This document shows, one piece after another, positions 24,960-38,859 of a DNA stretch of 64,000 nucleotides; within the stretch, counting starts at the first letter, position 1, and every line of letters starts with the position of its first letter. The translations under genes and the position numbers were made by a program. This stretch comes from Ptiloglossa arizonensis (taxonomy: Eukaryota > Arthropoda > Insecta > Hymenoptera > Colletidae). Location: positions 186,001-250,000 of the forward strand of contig NW_027478592.1 in NCBI RefSeq assembly GCF_051014685.1. The letters run 5' to 3'. Below the pieces are notes generated by a model. It saw only the letters and a program-made list of their open reading frames with translations, had not been told where the DNA came from and made no database searches.

Positions 24960-27050
24960 TTCAGATGCAACAGGAATTTCTCTAGTTGGTCAATCCGGTC
25001 GCGAGATATGGGAGTTAGAAGTTAAGGAACGGTTGAGAAACCATCAAAATTTTCGCAATTCTGATACTCGAAACCAATAACTGGAATGGCCTAGGGGAAA
25101 AAACACACACCATTGTATTCGGGCGAGTTTCTACTTTCAGATGCAACAGGAATTTCTCGAGTTCATCAATCCATTCGCGAGATATGGGAGTTTGAATTTA
25201 AGGAATGGTTGTGAAACCATCAAAATTTTCGCAAGTTTGATACTCGAAACCAATAACTGGATTGGCCTAGGAGAAAAGTTCACACACCGTTGTAATCGGG
25301 CGAGTTTCTACTTTCAGATGCAGCAGGAATTTCTCGAGTTCATCATTCCGTTCGCGAGATATGGGAGTTTGAAGTTACGGAATGGTTGAGAAAACATCAA
25401 AATTTGCGCAAGTCTGATACTCGAAACCAATAAATACTATGGCCTAGGGCAAAAATACACAAACCGTTGTAAGCGGGAGAGTTTCTACTTTCAGATGCAA
25501 CAGAAATTTTTCGCATTCGTCGATCCGTTCGCGAGATATGGGAGTTTGAAGTTAAGGAGTGGTTGAGAAACCATCAAAATTTTCGCATGTCTGATACTCG
25601 AAACCAATAACTACAAAGGCCTAGGAGAGAAATACACATAGCTTTGTAATCGGGCGAGTTTCCACTTCCAGATGCAACCGGAAGTTCTCGAGTTCGTCAA
25701 TCCGTTCGCGAGATATGGGAGTTTGAAGTTAAGGAGTGGTTGAGGAACCATCAGAATTTTCGCAAGTCTGATATTCGAGACCAATGACTACTATGGCCTA
25801 GGGCAAAAATACACATACCCTTGTAATCGGGCGAGTTTCTGCTTTCAGATGCAACAGGTATTTCTCGAGTTCGTCAATCCGTTCGCGAGATATGGGAGTT
25901 TGAAGTTAAGGAATGGTTGAGAATCCATCAAAATTTTCGCATGTCTGATACTCGAAACCAATAACTACAAAGGCCTAGGAGAGAAATACACATAGCTTTG
26001 TAATCGGGCGAGTTTCCACTTCCACATGCAACCGGAAGTTCTCGAGTTCGTCAATCCGTTCGCGAGATATGGGAGTTTGAAGTTAAGGAATGGTTGAGAA
26101 TCCATCAAAATCTTCGCAAGTCTGATACTCGAAACCAATAACTACAATGGCCTAGGGGAAAAGTACACACTCCATTGTAATGGGGAGAGTTTCTACTTTC
26201 AGATGCAACAGGAATTTCTCGAGTTTGTCAATCCGTTCGCGAGATCTGGGAGTTACAAGTTAAGGAATGCATGAGAAACCACCAAAATTTTCGCAAGTCT
26301 GATACTCGAAACCAATAACTACAATGGCCTAGGGGAAAAGTACACACACCATTGTAGTCGGGCGAGTTTCTACTTTCAGATGCAATAGGAAATTCTCGAG
26401 TTCGTCAATCCGTTCGAGAGATATGGGAGTTTGAAGTTAATGAATGGTTGAGAAACCATCAAAATTTTCGCAAGTCTGATACTCGAAACCAGTAACTGGA
26501 ATGGCCTAGGGGAAAAGTACACACACCATTGTAATCGGGCGAGTTTCCACTTTCAGATGCAACAGGTATTTCTCGAGTTCGTCAATACGTTCGAGAGATA
26601 TGGGAGTTTGAAGTTAAGGAATGGTTGAGAAACCATCAAAATTTTCGCAAGTCTGGTACTCGAAACCAATAACTGGAATGGCCTAGGGGAAAAGTACACA
26701 CACCATTGTAATCGTGCGAGTTTCCACTTTCAGATGCAACAGGAATTTCTCGAGTTCGCCGATCCGTTCGCGAGGTATGGGAGTTTGCAGTTAAGGAATC
26801 GTTGAGAAACCATCAAAATTTTCGCAAGTCTGATACTCGGAAGCAATAACTACAGGGGCCTAGGGGAAAAATACACATAGCTTTGTAATCGGGCGACTTT
26901 CTACTTTCAGATGCAACAGGAATTTCTCGAGTTCGTCAATCCGTTCGCGAGATATGGGAGTTTGAAGTTAAGGAATGGTTGAGAAACCATCAAAATTTTC
27001 GCTGGTCTGATACTCGAAACCAGTAACTGGAATGGCCTAGGGGAAAAGTA
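24960..27050 (+). repeat. Older copy of the 31.5-33.4 kb segment
   Basis: Private variants pair at offsets of about 6.4-6.7 kb: CTCTAGTTGGTCAATCCGGTCG near 24975 with 31517, the ATGCAACAGAAATTTTTCGC monomer at 25495 with 32215 (and again near 34515), and ATGCAATAGG with TTCGAGAG at 26380 with 32746. The last two offsets are 6 bp short of whole monomers, because two copies of the 1944 bp unit, each 3 bp short, lie between the partners. Order is kept, with monomers gained or lost in between. Confidence 0.65.
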
Positions 27051-27829
27051 CACACTCCATTGTAATCGGGCGAGTTTCTACTTTCAGATGAAACAGGAAT
27101 TTCTCGAGTTCGTCATTCCGTTCGCGAGATATGGGAGTTTGAAGTTACGGAATGTTTGAGAAACCATCAAAATTTTCGCTGGTCTGATACCCAAAAACAA
27201 TAACTACAATGACCTAGGGGAAAAATACACATACCGTTGTAATCGGGAGAGTTTCTACTTTCAGATGCAACAGAAATTTTTCGGATTCGTCGATCCGTTC
27301 GCGAGATACGGGAGTTTGAAGTTAAGGAGTGGTTGAGAAACCATCAAAATTTTCGCATGTCTGATACTCGAAACCAATAACTACAGAGGCCTAGGAGAGA
27401 AATACACATAGCTTTGTAATCGGGCGAGTTTCCACTTCCAGATGAAACCGGAAGTTCTCGAGTTCGTCAATCCGTTCGCGAGATATGGGAGTTAGAAGTT
27501 AAGGAGTGGTTGAGGAACCATCAGAATTTTCGCAAGTCTGATACTCGAAACCAATAACTACTATGGCCTAGGGCAAAAATACACATACCATTGTAATCGG
27601 GCGAGTTTCTGCTTTCAGATGCAACAGGAATTTCTCGAGTTCGTCAATCCGTTTGCGGGATATGGTGGTTTGAAATTAAGGAATGGTCGAGGAACCATCA
27701 AAATTTTCGCAAGTCTGATACTCGAAACCAATAACTACTATGGCCTAGGGGAAAAGTACACACACCATTGTAATCGGGCGAGTTTCTACTTTCAGACGCA
27801 ACAGGAATTTCTCGAGTTTGTCAATCCGT

Positions 27830-30800
27830 TCGCGAGATATGGGAGTTTGGAGTTAAGAGACGTTTGAGAAACCATCAAAATTTTCGCAAGTCTGATACTC
27901 GAAACCAATACCTGGAATGGCCTAGGGGAAAAGTTCACACACCGTTGTAATCGGGCGAGTTTCTACTTTCAGATGCAGCAGGAATTTCTCGAGTTTGTCA
28001 TTCCGTTCGCGAGATATGGGAGCTTGAAGTTAAGGAGTGGTTGAGGAACCATCAAAATTTTCGCAAGTTTGATACTCGAAATCAATAACTACAAAGGCCT
28101 AGGGCTAAAATACACAAACCCTTGCAATCGGGCGAGTTTCTACTTTCAGATGCAACAGGGATTTTTCGGATTCATCAATCCGCTCGCGAGATACGGGAGT
28201 TTGAAGTTAAGGAATGGTTGAGAAACCATCAAAATTTTCGCTGGTCTGATACTCGAAACCTATAACTGGAATGGCCTAGGGAGAAGCACACTCACCATTG
28301 TAATCGGGCGAGTTTCTGCTTTCAGATGCAGCAGGAATTTCTCGAGTTCGTCAATCCGTTCGCGAGATATGGGAGTTTGAAGTTAAGGAATGGTTAAGGA
28401 ACCATCAAAATTTTCGCAAGTCTGATACTCGAAACCAATAACTACAAAGGCCTAGGGGAAAAATACACATACCATTGTAATCGGGCGAGTTTCTGCTTTC
28501 AGTTGCAACAGGAACTTCTCGAGATCGTCAATCCGTTCGCGAGATATGGGAGTGAAGATAAGGAATGGTTGAGAAACCATCAAAATTTGCGCAAGTCTGA
28601 TACTCGAAACCAATAACTACTATGGCCTAGGGCAAAAATACACATACCATTGTAATCGGGCGAGTTTCTGCTTTCAGATGCAACAGGAATTTCTCGAGTT
28701 CGTCAATCCGTTCGCGAGATATGGTGGTTTGAAATTAAGGAATGGTCGAGGAACCATCAAAATTTTCGCAAGTCTGATACTCGAAACCAATAACTACTAT
28801 GGCCTAGGGGAAAAGTACACACACCATTGTAATCGGGCGAGTTTCTACTTTCAGATGCAACAGGAATTTCTCGAGTTTGTCAATCCGTTCGCGAGATATG
28901 GGAGTTTGGAGTTAAGAGACGTTTGAGTAACCATCAAAATTTTCGCAAGTCTGATACTCGAAACCAATGACTGGAATGGCCCAGGGGAAAAGTACACACA
29001 CCATTGTAATCGGGCGAGTTTCTACTTTCAGATGCAACAGGAGTTTCTCGAGATCGTCAATCCGTTCGCGAGATATGGGAGTTTGAAGTTACGGAATGTT
29101 AGTGAAAACATCAAAATTTTCGCAAGTCTGATACTCGAAACCAATGACTGGAATGGCCCAGGGGAAAAGTACACACACCATTGTAATCGGGCGAGTTTCT
29201 ACTTTCAGATGCAACAGGAATTTCTCGACTTCGTCAATCCGTTCGCGAGATATGGGAGTTACAAGTTAAGGAATGGTTGAGAAACCATCAAAATTTTCGC
29301 AAGTCTGATACTCGATACCAATAACTGGAATGGCCTAGGAGAAGAGTACACACACCATTGTAATCGGGCGAGTTTCTACTTTCAGATGCAACAGGAATAT
29401 CTCGAGTTCGTCAATCCGTTCGCGAGATATGGGAGTTTGAAGTTAAGGAACGGTTGAGAAACCATCAAAATTTTCGCAATTCTGATACTCGAAACCAATA
29501 ACTGGAATGGCCTAGGGGAAAAGAACACACACCATTGTAATCGGGCGAGTTTCTACTTTCAGATGCAACAGGAATTTCTCGAGTTCATCAATCCATTCGC
29601 GAGATATGGGAGTTTGAATTTAAGGAATGCTTGAGAAACCATCAAAATTTTCGCAAGTTTGATACTCGAAACCAATAACTGGAATGGCCTAGGAGAAAAG
29701 TACACACACCATTGTAATCGGGCGAGTTTCTACTTTCAGATGCAACAGGAATTTCTCGAGTTTGTCGATCCATTCGCGAGATATGGGAGTTTGGAGTTAA
29801 GAGACGGTTGAGAAACCATCAAAATTTTCGCAAGTCTGATACTCGAAACCAATACCTGGAATGGCCTAGGGGAAAAGTTCACACACCGTTGTAATCGGGC
29901 GAGTTTCTACTTTCAGATGCAGCAGGAATTTCTCGAGTTTGTCATTCCGTTCGCGAGATATGGGAGCTTGAAGTTAAGGAGTGGTTGAGGAACCATCAAA
30001 ATTTTCGCAAGTTTGATACTCGAAATCAATAACTACAAAGGCCTAGGGCTAAAATACACAAACCCTTGCAATCGGGCGAGTTTCTACTTTCAGATGCAAC
30101 AGGGATTTTTCGGATTCATCAATCCGCTCGCGAGATACGGGAGTTTGAAGTTAAGGAATGGTTGAGAAACCATCAAAATTTTCGCTGGTCTGATACTCGA
30201 AACCTATAACTGGAATGGCCTAGGGAGAAGCACACTCACCATTGTAATCGGGCGAGTTTCTGCTTTCAGATGCAGCAGGAATTTCTCGAGTTCGTCAATC
30301 CGTTCGCGAGATATGGGAGTTTGAAGTTAAGGAATGGTTAAGGAACCATCAAAATTTTCGCAAGTCTGATACTCGAAACCAATAACTACAAAGGCCTAGG
30401 GGAAAAATACACATACCATTGTAATCGGGCGAGTTTCTGCTTTCAGTTGCAACAGGAACTTCTCGAGATCGTCAATCCGTTCGCGAGATATGGGAGTGAA
30501 GATAAGGAATGGTTGAGAAACCATCAAAATTTGCGCAAGTCTGATACTCGAAACCAATAACTACTATGGCCTAGGGCAAAAATACACATACCATTGTAAT
30601 CGGGCGAGTTTCTGCTTTCAGATGCAACAGGAATTTCTCGAGTTCGTCAATCCGTTCGCGAGATATGGTGGTTTGAAATTAAGGAATGGTCGAGGAACCA
30701 TCAAAATTTTCGCAAGTCTGATACTCGAAACCAATAACTACTATGGCCTAGGGGAAAAGTACACACACCATTGTAATCGGGCGAGTTTCTACTTTCAGAT

Positions 30801-31391
30801 GCAACAGGAATTTCTCGAGTTTGTCAATCCGTTCGCGAGATATGGGAGTTTGGAGTTAAGAGACGTTTGAGTAACCATCAAAATTTTCGCAAGTCTGATA
30901 CTCGAAACCAATGACTGGAATGGCCCAGGGGAAAAGTACACACACCATTGTAATCGGGCGAGTTTCTACTTTCAGATGCAACAGGAGTTTCTCGAGATCG
31001 TCAATCCGTTCGCGAGATATGGGAGTTTGAAGTTACGGAATGTTAGTGAAAACATCAAAATTTTCGCAAGTCTGATACTCGAAACCAATGACTGGAATGG
31101 CCCAGGGGAAAAGTACACACACCATTGTAATCGGGCGAGTTTCTACTTTCAGATGCAACAGGAATTTCTCGACTTCGTCAATCCGTTCGCGAGATATGGG
31201 AGTTACAAGTTAAGGAATGGTTGAGAAACCATCAAAATTTTCGCAAGTCTGATACTCGATACCAATAACTGGAATGGCCTAGGAGAAGAGTACACACACC
31301 ATTGTAATCGGGCGAGTTTCTACTTTCAGATGCAACAGGAATATCTCGAGTTCGTCAATCCGTTCGCGAGATATGGGAGTTTGAAGTTAAG
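27830..31391 (+). repeat. 11-monomer tandem duplication of 1944 bp, near-identical
   Basis: Every landmark compared lies exactly 1944 bases apart: GAAACCAATACC at 27901 and 29845, a GGTGGTTTG monomer in frames starting at 28678 and 30622, and frames starting at 29032 and 30976. The unit is 3 bp short of 11 x 177. Two bases are missing in a GGGAGTGAAGATAAGG monomer near 28550, and one in CCTAGGGAGAAGCAC near 28275. I saw essentially no differences in the core. The copies separate near 31391, where GGAACGG of the first pass becomes GGAATGG followed by GAATCC. The duplication is recent, or possibly an assembly duplication. Confidence 0.85.
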
Positions 31392-31861
31392 GAATGGTTG
31401 AGAATCCATCAAAATTTTCGCAAGTCTGATAATCGAAACCAATAACTGGAATGGCCTAGGAGAAAAGTACACACACCATTGTAATCGGGCGAGTTTCTAC
31501 TTTCAGATGCAACAGGAATTTCTCTAGTTCGTCAATCCGGTCGCGAGATATGGGAGTTAGAAGTTAAGGAACGGTTGAGAAACCATCAAAATTTTCGCAA
31601 TTCTGATACTCGAAACCAATAACTGGAATGGCCTAGGGGAAAAGAACACACACCATTGTAATCGGGCGAGTTTCTACTTTCAGATGCAACAGGAATTTCT
31701 CGAGTTCATCAATCCATTCGCGAGATATGGGAGTTTGAATTTAAGGAATGCTTGAGAAACCATCAAAATTTTCGCAAGTTTGATACTCGAAACCAATAAC
31801 TGGAATGGCCTAGGAGAAAAGTACACACACCATTGTAATCGGGCGAGTTTCTACTTTCAGA

Positions 31862-34800
31862 TGCAACAGGAATTTCTCGAGTTTGTCGATCCATTCGCGA
31901 GATATGGGAGTTTGGAGTTAAGAGACGGTTGAGAAACCATCAAAATTTTCGCAAGTCTGATACTCGAAACCAATACCTGGAATGGCCTAGGGGAAAAGTT
32001 CACACACCGTTGTAATCGGGCGAGTTTCTACTTTCAGATGCAGCAGGAATTTCTCGAGTTTGTCATTCCGTTCGCGAGATATGGGAGCTTGAAGTTACGG
32101 AATGATTGAGAAAACATCAAAATTTGCGCAAGTCTGATACTCGAAACCAATAAATACTATGGCCTAGGGCAAAAATACACATACCGTTGTAATCGGGAGA
32201 GTTTCTACTTTCAGATGCAACAGAAATTTTTCGCATTCGTCGATCCGTTCGCGAGATATGGGAGTTTGAAGTTAAGGAGTGGTTGAGAAACCATCAAAAT
32301 TTTCGCATGTCTGATACTCGAAACCAATAACTACAAAGGCCTAGGAGAGAAATACACATAGCTTTGTAATCGGGCGAGTTTCCACTTCCAGATGCAACCG
32401 GAAGTTCTCGAGTTCGTCAATCCGTTCGCGAGATATGGGAGTTTGAAGTTAAGGAGTGGTTGAGGAACCATCAGAATTTTCGCAAGTCTGATATTCGAGA
32501 CCAATGACTACTATGGCCTAGGGCAAAAATACACATACCGTTGTAATCGGGCGAGTTTCTGCTTTCAGATGCAACAGGAATTTCTCGAGTTCGTCAATCC
32601 GTTTGCGGGATATGGGAGTTTGATATTAAGGAATGGTTGAGAAACCATCAAAATTTTCGCAAGTCTGATATTCGAAACCAATAACTACAATGGCCTAGGG
32701 GAAAAGTACACACACCATTGTAATCGGGCGAGTTTCTACTTTCAGATGCAATAGGAAATTCTCGAGTTCGTCAATCCGTTCGAGAGATATGGGAGTTTGA
32801 AGTTAATGAATGGTTGAGAAACCATCAAAATTTTCGCAAGTCTGATACTCGAAACCAATAACTGGAATGGCCTAGGGGAAAAGTACACACACCATTGTAA
32901 TCGGGCGAGTTTCCACTTTCAGATGCAACAGGTATTTCTCGAGTTCGTCAATACGTTCGAGAGATATGGGAGTTTGAAGTTAAGGAATGGTTGATAAACC
33001 ATCAAAATTTTAGCAAGTCTGGTACTCGAAACCAATAACTGGAATGGCCTAGGGGAAAAGTACACACACCATTGTAATCGGGCGAGTTTCCACTTTCAGA
33101 TGCAACAGGAATTTCTCGAGTTCGCAGATCCGTTCGCGAGGTATGGGAGTTTGCAGTTAAGGAATCGTTGAGAAACCATCAAAATTTTCGCAAGTCTGAT
33201 ACTCGGAAGCAATAACTACAGGGGCCTAGGGGAAAAATACACATAGCTTTGTAATCGGGCGACTTTCTACTTTCAGATGCAACAGGAATTTCTCGAGTTC
33301 GTCAATCCGTTCGCGAGATATGGGAGTTTGAAGTTAAGGAATGGTTGAGAAACCAACAAAATTTTCGCTGGTCTGATACTCGAAACCAATAACTGGAATG
33401 GCCTAGGAGAAAAGTACACACACCATTGTAATCGGGCGAGTTTCTACTTTCAGATGCAACAGGAATTTCTCTAGTTCGTCAATCCGGTCGCGAGATATGG
33501 GAGTTAGAAGTTAAGGAACGGTTGAGAAACCATCAAAATTTTCGCAATTCTGATACTCGAAACCAATAACTGGAATGGCCTAGGGGAAAAGAACACACAC
33601 CATTGTAATCGGGCGAGTTTCTACTTTCAGATGCAACAGGAATTTCTCGAGTTCATCAATCCATTCGCGAGATATGGGAGTTTGAATTTAAGGAATGCTT
33701 GAGAAACCATCAAAATTTTCGCAAGTTTGATACTCGAAACCAATAACTGGAATGGCCTAGGAGAAAAGTACACACACCATTGTAATCGGGCGAGTTTCTA
33801 CTTTCAGATGCAACAGGAATATCTCGAGTTCGTCAATCCGTTCGCGAGATATGGGAGTTTGAAGTTAAGGAATGGTTGAGAATCCATCAAAATTTTCGCA
33901 AGTCTGATACTCGAAACCAATAACTGGAATGGCCTAGGAGAAAAGTACACACACCATTGTAATCGGGCGAGTTTCTACTTTCAGATGCAACAGGAATATC
34001 TCGAGTTCGTCAATCCGTTCGCGAGATATGGGAGTTTGAAGTTAAGGAATGGTTGAGAATCCATCAAAATTTTCGCAAGTCTGATACTCGAAAACAATAA
34101 CTACAATGGCCTAGGGGAAAAGTACACACACCATTGTAATGGGGCGAGTTTCTACTTTCAGGTGCAACAGGAATTTCTCGAGTTTGTCGATCCATTCGCG
34201 AGATATGGGAGTTTGGAGTTAAGAGACGGTTGAGAAACCATCAAAATTTTCGCAAGTCTGATACTCGAAACCAATACCTGGAATGGCCTAGGGGAAAAGT
34301 TCACACACCGTTGTAATCGGGCGAGTTTCTACTTTCAGATGCAGCAGGAATTTCTCGAGTTTGTCATTCCGTTCGCGAGATATGGGAGTTTGAAGTTACG
34401 GAATGGTTGAGAAAACATCAAAATTTGCGCAATTCTGATACTCGAAACCAATAAATACTATGGCCTAGGGCAAAAATACACATACCGTTGTAATCGGGAG
34501 AGTTTCTACTTTCAGATGCAACAGAAATTTTTCGCATTCGTCGATCCGTTCGCGAGATATGGGAGTTTGAAGTTAAGGAGTGGTTGAGAAACCATCAAAA
34601 TTTTCGCATGTCTGATACTCGAAACCAATAACTACAAAGGCCTAGGAGTTAAATACACATAGCTTTGTAATCGGGCGAGTTTCCACTTCCAGATGCAACC
34701 GGAAGTTCTCGAGTTCGTCAATCCGTTCGCGAGATATGGGAGTTTGAAGTTAAGGAGTGGTTGAGGAACCATCAGAATTTTCGCAAGTCTGATATTCGAG

Positions 34801-35115
34801 ACCAATGACTACTATGGCCTAGGGCAAAAATACACATACCGTTGTAATCGGGCGAGTTTCTGCTTTCAGATGCAACAGGAATTTCTCGAGTTCGTCAATC
34901 CGTTTGCGGGATATGGGAGTTTGATATTAAGGAATGGTTGAGAAACCATCAAAATTTTCGCAAGTCTGATACTCGAAACCAATAACTACAATGGCCTAGG
35001 GGAAAAGTACACACACCATTGTAATCGGGCGAGTTTCTACTTTCAGATGCAATAGGAAATTCTCGAGTTCGTCAATCCGTTCGAGAGATATGGGAGTTTG
35101 AAGTTAATGAATGGT
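31862..35115 (+). repeat. 13-monomer HOR (2301 bp), about 1.4 copies
   Basis: CAATACCTGG at 31971 pairs with 34272, exactly 13 x 177 apart. An ATGCAATAGG monomer with TTCGAGAG at 32746 pairs with 35047. At about 35115 the alignment jumps by one monomer and then continues at an offset of 2124 to about 35.5 kb. Compared with the neighbouring 11-monomer spacing (31507 to 33454, 1947 bases), two monomers with GGAATATCTCGAG near 33.8-34.1 kb were added. This shows how one HOR length was converted into another. Confidence 0.75.
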
Positions 35116-35849
35116 TGATAAACCATCAAAATTTTAGCAAGTCTGGTACTCGAAACCAATAACTGGAATGGCCTAGGGGAGAAGTACACACACCATTGTA
35201 ATCGGGCGAGTTTCCACTTTCAGATGCAACAGGAATTTCTCTAGTTCGCCGATCCGTTCGCGAGGTACGGGAGATTGCAGTTAAGGATTCGTTGAGAAAC
35301 CATCAAAATTTTCGCAAGTCTGATACTCGGAAGCAATAACTACAGGGGCCTAGGGGAAAAATACACATAGCTTTGTAATCGGGCGACTTTCTATTTTCAG
35401 ATGCAACAGGAATTTCTCGAGTTCGTCAATCCGTTCGCGAGATATGGGAGTTTGAAGTTAAGGAATGGTTGAGAAACCAACAAAATTTTCGCTGGTCTGA
35501 TACTCGAAACCAATAACTGGAATGGCCTAGGGGAAAAGTACACACTCCATTGTAATCGGGCGAGTTTCTACTTTCAGATCCAACAGGAATTTCTCGAGTT
35601 CGTCATTCCGTTCGCGAGATATGGGAGTTTGAAGTTACGGAATGTTTGAGAAACCATCAAAATTTTCGCTGGTCTGATACTTGAAACCTATAACTGGAAT
35701 GGCCTAGGGGATAAGTACACACAACATTGTAATCGGGCGAGTTTCTACTTTCAGATGCAATAGGAATTTCTAGAGTTCATCAATCCGTTCGCTAGATATG
35801 GGAGTTTGAAGTTACGGAATGTTTGAGAAACCATCAAAATTTTCGCAAG

Positions 35850-37153
35850 TCTGATACTCGAAACCAATAACTGGAATGGCCTAGGGGAAAAGTACACACA
35901 CCATTGTAATCGGGCGAGTTTCCACTTTCAGATGCAACAGGTATTTCTCGAGTTCGTCAATCCGTTCGCGAGATAAGACAGTTTGATGTTAAGGAATCGT
36001 TGAGAAATCGTCAAAATTTTCGCAAGTCTGATGCTCGAAACCGATAACTACAAAGGCCTAGGGGAAAAATACACAGCTTTGTAATCGGGCGTGTTTCTAC
36101 TTTCAGATGCAACAGGAATTTCTCGAGTTCGTCAATCCGTTCGCGCGATATGGGAGTTTGAAGTTAAGGAATGGTTGAGGAACCATCAAAATTTTCGCAA
36201 GTCTGATACTCGAAACCAATAACTGGAATGGCCTAGGGGAAAAGTACACACACCATTGTAATCGGGCGAGTTTCTACTTTCAGATGCAACAGGAATATCT
36301 CGAGTTCGTCAATCCGTTCGCGAGATATGGGAGTTTGAAGTTAAGGAATGGTCGAGAAACCATCAAAATTTTCGCAATTCTGATACTCGAAACCAATAAC
36401 TGGAATGGCCTAGGGGAAAAGAACACACACCATTGTAATCGGGCGAGTTTCTACTTTCAGATGCAACAGGAATATCTCGAGTTCGTCGATCCGTTCGCCA
36501 GATATGGGAGTTTGAAGTTAAGGAATGGTTGAGAAACCATCAAAATTTTCGCAAGTTTGATACTCGAAACCAATAACTACAAAGGCCTAGGGGTAAAATA
36601 CACAAACCGTTGTAATCGGGCGAGTTTCTACCTTCAGATGCAACAGGAATTTCTCGAGTTCGTCAATCCGTTCGCGAGATATGGGAGTTTGGAGTTAAGA
36701 GACGGTTGAGAAACCATCAAAATTTTCGCAATTCTGATGCTAGAAACGAATAACTGGAATGGCCAAGGGGAAAAGAACACACACCATTGTATTCGGGCGA
36801 GTTTCTACTTTCAGATGCAACAGGAATATCTCGAGTTCGTCGATCCGTTCGCCAGATATGGGTGTTTGAATTTAAGGAATGGTTGAGAAACCATCAAAAT
36901 TTTCGCAAGTTTGATACTCGAAACCAATAACTACAAAGGCCTAGGGTTAAAATACACAAACCCTTGCAATCGGGCGAGTTTCTACTTTCAGATGCAACAG
37001 GGATTTTTCGGATTCATCAATCCGCTCGCGAGATATGGCAGTTTGAAGTTAAGGAATGGTTGAGAAACCATCAAAATTTTCGCTGGTCTGATACTCGAAA
37101 CCTATAACTGGAATGGCCTAGGGAGAAGCACACACACCATTGTAATCGGGCGA
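35850..37153 (+). repeat. Duplicated segment, partner at 42576-43879 (offset 6726)
   Basis: This stretch and its partner run in step at exactly 38 x 177 bases. They share a GATAAGACAGTTTGATG monomer, a TACACAGCTTTG two-base deletion, GGGCGTGTTTC, CGCCAGATATGG and a GATGCTAGAAACGAATAAC monomer. Matching 82-codon frames start at 36284 and 43010. The two copies separate near 37153, where the partner restarts with the GATAAGACAG monomer instead of the ATGCAGCAGG monomer. Confidence 0.8.
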
Positions 37154-37458
37154 GTTTCTGCTTTCAGATGCAGCAGGAATTTCTCGAGTTCGTCAATCCG
37201 TTCGCGAGATATGGAAGTTTGAAGTTAAGGAATGGTTAAGGAACCATCAAAATTTTCGCAAGTCTGATACTCGAAACCAATAACTACAAAGGCCTAGGGG
37301 AAAAATACACATACCATTGTAATCGGGCGAGTTTCTGCTTTCAGTTGCAACAGGAATTTCTCGAGTTCGTCAATCCGTTCGCGAGATATGGTGGTTTGAA
37401 ATTAAGGAATGGTCGAGAAACCATCAAAATTTTCGCAAGTCTGATACTCGAAACCAAT

Positions 37459-37484
37459 AACTATTATACAATTGCCTAGGGGAA
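37459..37484 (+). other. Monomer with private 5 bp insertion
   Basis: The usual AACTACTATGGCCTAGG becomes AACTATTATACAATTGCCTAGG, about five bases longer and AT-rich. No other copy has it. The homologous junction near 44.37 kb lacks it, so it arose after the 37/44 kb duplication or was removed there by exchange. Confidence 0.75.
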
Positions 37485-38859
37485 AAGTACACACACCATT
37501 GTAATCGCGCGAGTTTCTACTTTCAGATGCAACAGGAATTTCTCGAGTTTGTCAATCCGTTCGCGAGATACGGGAGTTTGGAGTTAAGAGACGTTTGAGA
37601 AACCATCAAAATTTTCGCAAGTCTGATACTCGAAACCAATGACTGGAATGGCCCAGGGGAAAAGTACACACACCATTGTAATCGGGCGAGTTTCTACTTT
37701 CAGATGCAACAGGAATTTCTCGAGATCGTCAATCCGTTCGCGAGATATGGGAGTGTGAAGTTAAGGAATGGATGAGAAACCATTAAAATTTTCGCAAGTC
37801 TGATACTCGAGACCAACAACTACAATGACCTAGCGGAAAAATACACAGACCGTTGTAATCGGGCGAGTACCTGCTTTCAGATGCAACAGGAACTTCTCGA
37901 GATCGTCAATCCGTTCGCGAGATGTGGGAGTTTCAAGTTAAGGAATGGTTGAGAAACCATCAAAATTTTCGCAAGTCTGATTCTCGAAACCAATAACTGG
38001 AATGGCCTAAGGGAAAAGTACACACACCATTGTAATCGGGCGAGTTTCTACTTTCAGATGCAACAGGAATATCTCGAGTTCGTCAATCCGTTCGCGAGAT
38101 ATGGGAGTTTGAAGTTACGGAATGTTTGAGAAAACATCAAAATTTTCGCAAGTCTGATACTCGAAACCAATGACTGGAATGGCCCAGGGGAAAAGTACAC
38201 AAACCATTGTAATCGGGCGAGTTTCTACTTTCAGATGCAACAGGAATTTCTCGAGATCGTCAATCCGTTCGCGAGATATGGGAGTTAGAAGTTAAGGAAT
38301 GGATGAGAAACCATCAAAATTTTCGCAAGTCTAATACTCGAAACCAACAACTACAATGACCTAGCGGAAAAATACACAGACCGTTGTAATCGGGCGAGTA
38401 TCTGCTTTCAGATGCAACAGGAACTTCTCGAGATCGTCAATCCGTTCGCGAGATATGGGAGTGTGAAGTTAAGGAATGGTTGAGAAACCATCAAATTTTT
38501 CGCAAGTCTGATACTTGAAACCAATAACTACTATGGCCTAGGGCAAAAATACACATACCACTGTAATCGGGCGAGTCTCTGCTTTCAGATGCAACAGGAA
38601 ATTCTCGAGTTCGTCAATCCGTTCGCGAGATAAGGTAGTTTGAAATTAAGTAATGGTTGAGAAACCATCAAAATTTTCGCAATTCTGATTCTCGAAACCA
38701 ATAACTGGAATGGCCTAGGGGAAAAGAACACACACCGTTGTAATCGGGAGAGTTCCTACTTTCAGATGCAACAGGAATTTCTCCAGTTCGTCAATCCGTT
38801 CGCGAGATGTGGGAGTTTGAAATTAAGGAATGGTTGAGAAAGCATCGAAATCTTCGCAA

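Noticed and set aside
28678..31224. Family of 82-residue MQQEFLEFVNPFARYG proteins
   Set aside because: The frames come from the monomer being 59 codons long and from loss of one TGA. They recur at HOR spacing, most monomers have the stop, and no recognisable protein family is seen.
37459..37484. Insertion as a transposon footprint or target-site duplication
   Set aside because: Only about five AT-rich bases are gained and no duplicated flank is seen, so replication slippage is sufficient.
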